Made by a program: the position numbers and the translations under genes. The notes under the pieces are model-generated. The model had not been told where the DNA came from and did no database searches. It saw only the letters and a list, made by a program, of their open reading frames with translations. Below are positions 58,804 to 64,000 of a stretch of 64,000 nucleotides of DNA, piece after piece (positions within the stretch are counted from its first letter, which is position 1; each line of letters starts with the position of its first letter). The stretch is taken from positions 124,001 to 188,000 of the forward strand of contig JBBHKE010001395.1 of the NCBI GenBank assembly GCA_037447655.1. The letters are read 5' to 3'. The stretch comes from Zygnema cylindricum. Its lineage: Eukaryota; Streptophyta; Zygnematophyceae; Zygnematales; Zygnemataceae.

Positions 58804-60050
58804 CCTTTGGATCTGGTCGACTCAACTGAGGACTTTCAACTAGTCCTTTCCGTTTCCCACCTCCTGGGTTTCCTGCTCAGCAAGGTATAATGCAATATCT
58901 TCCTGAAGACTTCAATATCTTCCTGAAGACTTTCATTGACATCAACTGTTTTTAGAGATCCCTTGTCTGTACAGTCCTTAGCGTAATGATCAAGACCGCC
59001 GCATTTAAAACAAGTGACTTTCTTTTTCGGTTTTGTGCATTCTCTACTGAAATGTCCCTCCTCTCCACAGTTTTAACAGTTAATCTTCTTCAGTTGTGCA
59101 CACTCAAATGTCCTATGACCCCTTCTTTTTATGACAGGTAGTGCATGTGGGTATCGTAAGATTAGGTTTCTGAGCATTAATGCTCGGTTTAGGACTCTTA
59201 ATGTAGCCCCCTCTATTGTGAAATTTATTTCATACATTAACACTCTGTCCACCCCTCTGATTTCCCCTGAAGATATTTTGCCTATTCACAAGACCTGCAT
59301 TCAGACCCTCTTCCTCAAATTCTTCTTCACCCCACTCTGATACTTCATTGAAATTTCCCTTGAGTGATCGAGTTTCAGGATTATACCCCAACTGATCCTC
59401 TAATTCCAATGCCTTATCCTGTAGTTCTTTCAAATTATTAAGTTTTTGATGTTTCAGTTCACATTTCAGTATGGGATTCAGATAATTTAAGAAAAGCAAC
59501 TTAGCCTTTTCATAAGTCAAACCCATGACGTGAATACTAGATGAGTCAAATTCCACATCATAATCGTTTACAGATCCAGTCTGCTTACAGTTCAGCCACT
59601 TTTCTTTCATTCTAGATTTATAAATGACAGACAACAAACGCGATATGATTGCGGTTTTAAAAGCTTCCTAATCAGCGTTATCAGGAATCAAATTAGACTT
59701 TCTCTGAGTGTAATACCAAGTTTAAGCATCACCTTTCAGACAGCTAATAGCAAAAGAAGTGTAATCATCGCGATCAAAATTCCTAGATTCCAAATAATAC
59801 TCCATGTGAAAAATCCAAGCATCTAACTCATCAATCTTCTTACCATCGAGGGATGGTGCTTCACTGATAGACAATTTCAGATCTCTTATCTTTTTAGGTC
59901 TATCGTGATCATCCTCCCTAAAATTGGCATTGGTCTTACCACTCTCACCCTTTTGGTCATTAACATCATTTCTGGACTGAATTAAATTAATTAGCTCATC
60001 CAATTTCTGATTTGAATTTTTTTTTTTTTCCTTAACGTCCTTCAATTAAC
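58804..60050 (-). pseudogene. gypsy J gag
   Basis: Capsid-like fragments at 60045-59722 (LDAWIFHMEYYLESRNF) and 59637-59230 (YDVEFDSSSIHVMGLTYEKAKLLFLNYLNP). Then a zinc-knuckle zone with CFKCGGLDHYAKDC near 59010-58970, and possibly a second knuckle upstream with a stop in it. Several stops. Confidence 0.75.
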
Positions 60051-60937
60051 TTTTCAATTCATAAATTGTTTCATGCAGTATGATTATTAAATCTTTTGAC
60101 CAGTTTCACAACACGATTCTTCAAAACATTTAAAGCATTCTCCATTTCACGTTTCTATGCAGAATTTGCCTTTATCACACAATGAATTCAAACAAAAGGA
60201 AAGATAGAATATAATTTCCCAATGAAATTTGTTGCAGACTTGAAGTCCTCAGATTGCTCCAATCTACAACTTCTTTCCCTTAACAAATCCTTTCGAAATA
60301 TCAAAATCTGAGAAATCAATAAGACATTGTAAATAAGTTAGTGCACATCTAAATTTTCAATTTCCCAAACATTGAAATAGAAAGGTAAAATTTTTCCCAC
60401 GAATTTTGCAACAGCAAAATTGAAAGCTCTTAAAGGTAAAATCCCACCACAAATTTTGCAACAGCAAAATAAAAAGCAATCAAAGGTAACAATTTCGGGT
60501 TTGAAAAGTTTTAAGTCATTTTTGGACTCCTTTGCTCTTGAAGAAGTAAAGTGCTCCACTTTTCTTCTCCACAATTAGCAAATTTCCCATTTCCCACTAC
60601 ATCAGGATCTTTTAATCTCTAATCCTCACATCCTCTCCCTTCATGGCTTCAAGCCCTCCCTCTACACATGAATCATTGCTAGGAGAAGGCAAGTTTGTTT
60701 GGCCTCTAGGTAATTGGAGTGAGCTTCGGCGGTGGCTACACTGCCCCACCCCGCCTTAGTCTTGAGGACCTAAGCACGCCCCACATCTAACTAGCGGTCT
60801 CTGGCAGTGTGGTCACTTAGTTTCCCTCCAATCCTCTACCACTTGACATCGTGGTTCCACCGACAAAGGTCAAAGCACCCTCACCGGTCACGGCAGTCGA
60901 TTTTCAGGTGAGCAAACTTCTCCCTGGTTTCTAACCA
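60051..60937 (-). other. gypsy J leader, no gene seen
   Basis: Untranslated leader between primer site and gag. It includes two ~50-bp similar stretches (near 60378-60420 and 60432-60475, AATTTTGCAACAGCAAAAT) and a GC-rich part at 60700-60900. Confidence 0.5.
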
Positions 60938-60950
60938 AGGTTTTGATACC
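60938..60950 (-). other. primer-binding site of gypsy J
   Basis: Reverse strand GGTATCAAAACCT follows the LTR. It shares GGTATCA with the common iMet-type site TGGTATCAGAGC. Confidence 0.5.
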
Positions 60951-61204
60951 TGATGTAATAGGATCTCCTACCTCTCAGAAAATCCCATTACTACATCCAA
61001 TTTCAACCACACATTCCACAGATTGGAAAATTACACATTCACATTGGAAAGCACTGACATAAAGAAAGAAACTTTAAATTATCTTTTAAAATACAACTTC
61101 GAATCGTGCGATTCTTTCGCGGACGTCTACCAAATTCAAAACTCTATATTCGTAACACTTAAATACCCATTTACGAACAAGTTCGATCCACTATTACTGT
61201 TGCA
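60951..61204 (-). repeat. 5' LTR of gypsy J (254 bp, internally deleted)
   Basis: It matches both ends of the 3' LTR but lacks about 715 bp of its middle; the join is AAATTA/TCTTTT near 61082. Without the middle, the promoter may be missing. Confidence 0.8.
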
Positions 61205-61209
61205 CCCAC

Positions 61210-62080
61210 CATCTACAACCTTCACGTGCTCCCACTCCTCTCCTCGAATTCTGGGCATGGTTGCTTCTGCCGAAGTTTGAAAGAGAGGATAGTAAAAAGC
61301 TTGGGAGGGAGGAGGGTAGGTTAGAGGGAGGCGACGTCTGTGCGGTTTCGTTTTCAACAGTACATGGCGCCTTCTTTTAGGAAGAAAACGAACAAGACGT
61401 TCGTACATTTTTAAAACTTAACGCGCGCATATAGTGTGAAACTCAACGTCTCTTTTTCGAAAAAATAACGTACAAGTTCCGTGAATTTTCTGTTCAGTTT
61501 ACTAGACAGAAAGTACTAATAACTGCGACGTATCTTTTCCTCGAAATCCGTACATTTTCGTTAAAAACGTACATTTTACGGGAAATATTGTATTTTCCCC
61601 GTAAACTGTCCGTTCAGTTTACCGGACAGAAAGTACATCGCTTTTTTTTGCTATTTTTTCAAAAGTTACGAATTATACGTTTCAAACGTAAAAATTGAAA
61701 AAATCGCACGATTTGAACAGCACTGGAAATATTCTATCTCCGTAGATTATAGCCCACACTTTACTTTTATACTATGCCATTGTACTGTTGTCGAGGGCTC
61801 GTTCGCGTTTCCTGTTGTACTATATTGCTTGCAGCTCATGACAGACCTTTCTCAAAACTACTCGAAGCCGAGCTGCTTTTAAGGTGTTTTTTTTTTTGTT
61901 CATCTTTCTTTGCCTTTATCTGCTTGTATTCGCATGCACTTTTGTTATATAACCTGAGTCTATTCTGTTTCTTCTTTTCGTTCACTCTACTGTTTTTTTT
62001 GTAGTTGCACTTGTGCTATCCTTTGTCCTGTATCATTTTGTTTTACCCTTGCCAGTTCTGTTCTCTGTTGAGTCTGTACC
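61210..62080 (+). promoter_or_regulatory. upstream region of the F-box gene
   Basis: No certain TATA box. Two related blocks occur: TTCAGTTTACTAGACAGAAAGTAC (split here as TTCAGTTTACTAGACAG at about 61494 and AAAGTAC) and TTCAGTTTACCGGACAG at about 61611. The second continues as ACAGAAAGTACATCG (61626-61640), a 15-mer also found in the copia B LTR. The last 200 bp before the ATG are pyrimidine-rich. Confidence 0.4.
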
Positions 62081-63904
62081 ATGCGTATTCGTATAAGAGA
62101 TGCGGCTGGTAACACTCAGCGAGTGGAGCTGCCGGAGATTTGTGACTTAAGAGTTCTCCGGGAGCGGGTTTCAGCGATTACTGGAATTCCTTTGCCATCC
62201 GTTCATATTTCGCTGAATAGGAGGGAGGAAGTTACAGGTTCTCCGGGTACTATCGTCTCTTCTTTGGGAATATGCTCTGGAGATTTGCTCTATTTGATAG
62301 ATGCTTCTCCTGCGACTAGTACTGTCTCTAATATTGCTGGGAGATCAGAGGAGGTCCGACAAGATGCAGTAACTTCCTCTCTTCCATTCGCATCCTCGAA
62401 ACAAGTGGCCAGATCATCTCAGGCAGAGTCAATGCAGATTCGTAGAGAAAAATGTGCTGCTGCTGCAGCCAGGAGGATGACATGCAGTTCGCTTGTAGAT
62501 GTAGATAACATTTTGAAGTCTGAGAATGCCGGTCAGAATAGCAAGACTCCATTAACAGAAGTTGGTGTAGGAGGCACGCTTTCTGTTGATACACCCTTGG
62601 AGCACCCGAATGGGAACTTGAAAAAAGTTAGAATGGAGGCGGGTGTTCGACAAACTGTTGAAAAGAGTTCTGGTGACGATATGAATGTGGACTCAAAGGC
62701 TTCTACTCCAGTTGTGGCTGCTCCAAGTGCTGAAACTGTGTCTAAGTATTTTATTCGGACGAGCACATCCATTGAAGGACTGGAAGGCATTCCTGACAGT
62801 GTGTTGAGGGTGTTAACAGTGGAGACTCAAAGCTTACAGACAAAGAGTCCATCCGATATTCTGGTTGTTGTAGTCCATGCTATAATGTTGGAAACAGGTC
62901 TCACTCTGAATTCGCCAAAAGATTCGCCTCAACAATCCTATAGCTTGCCGGCTGGTTGGTCTTCTGCTCAGGGGCCTTTGATATTATCATATAATCTAGT
63001 AATGGCGAGCTCAGTCAGCTGTACGCTCCGGTTTCAAACACTGGGAGGATTTCTATTGGTGTATGGCACAAGAGATGGCGGTGGCCAGCTAGGTGCTGGT
63101 GATATATATAGGCTATCTCTGCGAGTGATCGATTATTGTGGCCGAGGTGGATGCTTTGATGGCAACATGCAACAGTTTACCAAAAAGATCCGTGAACTTG
63201 TTGTCGCTGTGAAGGACAAACTGTCTCTACCTCTGCTGACTGCACTTTGTCAGCAGGCTGGACTGCAGCCTCTTCTGTCTCTTCTTTTGCTTCCAAGTGA
63301 AGTCAAAATGCAAGTTCTCCAATGGTTACGAGCTCCTGCTCTTGCTGCTTGTGCATGTACTTGTTCTGAGCTTCGTTATCTGTCGGCTGAGGATGACCTT
63401 TGGAAATGTTTGTACCAAAAAGAGTTTGGAAATATTTCAGGAGGTGTTCCAGCCAATTGCAGCTGGCGGACAATGTATGTTAGCAGATTACAGCAGCAAA
63501 AACAGGAAGAAGAGGAACGTCGTCAAGCTGAAGCACGCAGTCACCTCTGGATGGGGCCTCCTCCCATGGCTCCTGCTGTGTTTCCTTTTCGACCCTCGCC
63601 AGGAATCATTGGAGGCGATTATGACCGCTTCCCTGGAGGAATTGGTGGTCTAAGTGGCCCTGGCTTTGGGCCTGAAGGTTTTTTTGCAGGGGCAGGAACT
63701 GGCTGGGGACAGGGTGCTTATGATGATAACCTTCTTGGCGGCTCATTAAGAGACAGAGGCCTTGGTGGGGCAATGGGAGAAGTTGGTGATCTTCCTGCAA
63801 ACTCTAGTCTTCTTGGTGGTATTCGAGGTTCCCGAGGAAGCTCGGCTGGCTTGCCACCTAGAAGCCTCCAGCCTCGATTTCAAGGACCTGGACGTTTCAT
63901 TTGA
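62081..63904 (+). CDS. F-box protein of the SKIP22/FBXO7 type
   Basis: One exon, 607 residues. Residues 1-75 form a ubiquitin-like domain (MRIRIRDAAGNTQRVEL, ending GDLLYLID). A low-complexity linker runs to about 230. Residues ~255-390 resemble the FP/PI31-N domain (ILSYNLVMASSVSCTLRFQ, FTKKIRELVVAVKDKLSLPLL). The F-box is at about 399-447 (LLLLPSEVKMQVLQWLRAP, DDLWKCLYQKEFG). The tail is rich in Gly and Pro with DYDRFPGG, as in PI31 and FBXO7. This order is that of FBXO7 and plant SKIP22, substrate adaptors of SCF ubiquitin ligases that bind SKP1/ASK; the FP domain mediates protein contacts. The frame is intact. I assign the family, not a one-to-one orthologue. Confidence 0.88.
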   Translation: MRIRIRDAAGNTQRVELPEICDLRVLRERVSAITGIPLPSVHISLNRREEVTGSPGTIVSSLGICSGDLLYLIDASPATSTVSNIAGRSEEVRQDAVTSSLPFASSKQVARSSQAESMQIRREKCAAAAARRMTCSSLVDVDNILKSENAGQNSKTPLTEVGVGGTLSVDTPLEHPNGNLKKVRMEAGVRQTVEKSSGDDMNVDSKASTPVVAAPSAETVSKYFIRTSTSIEGLEGIPDSVLRVLTVETQSLQTKSPSDILVVVVHAIMLETGLTLNSPKDSPQQSYSLPAGWSSAQGPLILSYNLVMASSVSCTLRFQTLGGFLLVYGTRDGGGQLGAGDIYRLSLRVIDYCGRGGCFDGNMQQFTKKIRELVVAVKDKLSLPLLTALCQQAGLQPLLSLLLLPSEVKMQVLQWLRAPALAACACTCSELRYLSAEDDLWKCLYQKEFGNISGGVPANCSWRTMYVSRLQQQKQEEEERRQAEARSHLWMGPPPMAPAVFPFRPSPGIIGGDYDRFPGGIGGLSGPGFGPEGFFAGAGTGWGQGAYDDNLLGGSLRDRGLGGAMGEVGDLPANSSLLGGIRGSRGSSAGLPPRSLQPRFQGPGRFI

Positions 63905-64000
63905 TTGAGAAGGCGTGAAGCATCTTGTATATGTAATTGTTTTAAATTTTGCAGAAAGAATCAGCAAAGCAGATGCAAAAAAGCTTGTTATGCGATGGCT
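63905..64000 (+). other. 3' flank of the F-box gene
   Basis: Presumed 3' UTR; no poly(A) signal is certain before the window ends. Confidence 0.4.

Larger units (their letters stand above)
53927..61204 (-). mobile_element. Ty3/gypsy retrotransposon J, full length, broken
   Basis: Target duplication CCCAC at 53922-53926 and 61205-61209. Reverse-strand order: 5' LTR (60951-61204), primer site, gag, protease, RT, RNase H, integrase, chromodomain-like tail, purine tract (AAGGAGGGGATGA), 3' LTR (53927-54896). RT before integrase is the gypsy order. Frames are broken by several stops. It lies beside the N-terminal end of the hAT gene and so inserted close to or into it. Confidence 0.9.

Overview
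The window is nuclear DNA from a green plant. Two host genes can be recognised: an eight-exon eIF3 subunit i gene with plant-type GT-AG introns, and a SKIP22/FBXO7-type F-box gene. The rest is mostly nested, decayed plant retrotransposons. The primer site of the main family matches the anticodon arm of plant initiator tRNA-Met. I cannot name the species; a non-flowering land plant such as a bryophyte is a guess from the feel of the proteins only.

Left half (1-38045): almost wholly Ty1/copia elements of one related family, on both strands and often head to tail with shared LTRs. They are: end of an LTR (H, 1-369) that sits in the 5' LTR of A (+, 370-5989); a gag stub (+, 5990-6344); C (-, 6345-11034, lacks its 3' end); I (+, pol only, 11035-13889); an unidentified stretch with a broken reading frame (13890-15808); D (-, 15991-28759), split by the youngest and best kept copy B (+, 18845-25188, TSD TGATT); a pol stub E (-, 28760-30600) joined to the D 5' LTR; an LTR-gag stub G (+, 30601-31723); and F (+, 31724-38045). 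All coding parts carry stops or frameshifts, so none looks autonomous as read.

Right half (38046-64000): largely anonymous AT-rich DNA with a 514-bp (TA)n tract. It then holds eIF3i (-, 43060-46848), a 36-bp tandem repeat upstream of it, a tRNA-derived SINE (49431-49800), a broken DUF659/hAT transposase gene (-, 52036-53868), and a complete but broken Ty3/gypsy element with a weak chromodomain-like tail (-, 53927-61204, TSD CCCAC). The intron-free F-box gene (+, 62081-63904) closes the window.

Most notable: the copia family shares a set of uncommon features. Its LTRs carry an antisense tRNA-like segment with a Pol III B box at a constant place near the LTR start. Its primer site is the half-tRNA type (GGTTATGGGCCCACC, as in Drosophila copia), and that site lies inside the Gag reading frame, which starts 20 nt before the LTR ends. 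A palindrome just after the TATA box keeps its pairing while its sequence changes between subfamilies.
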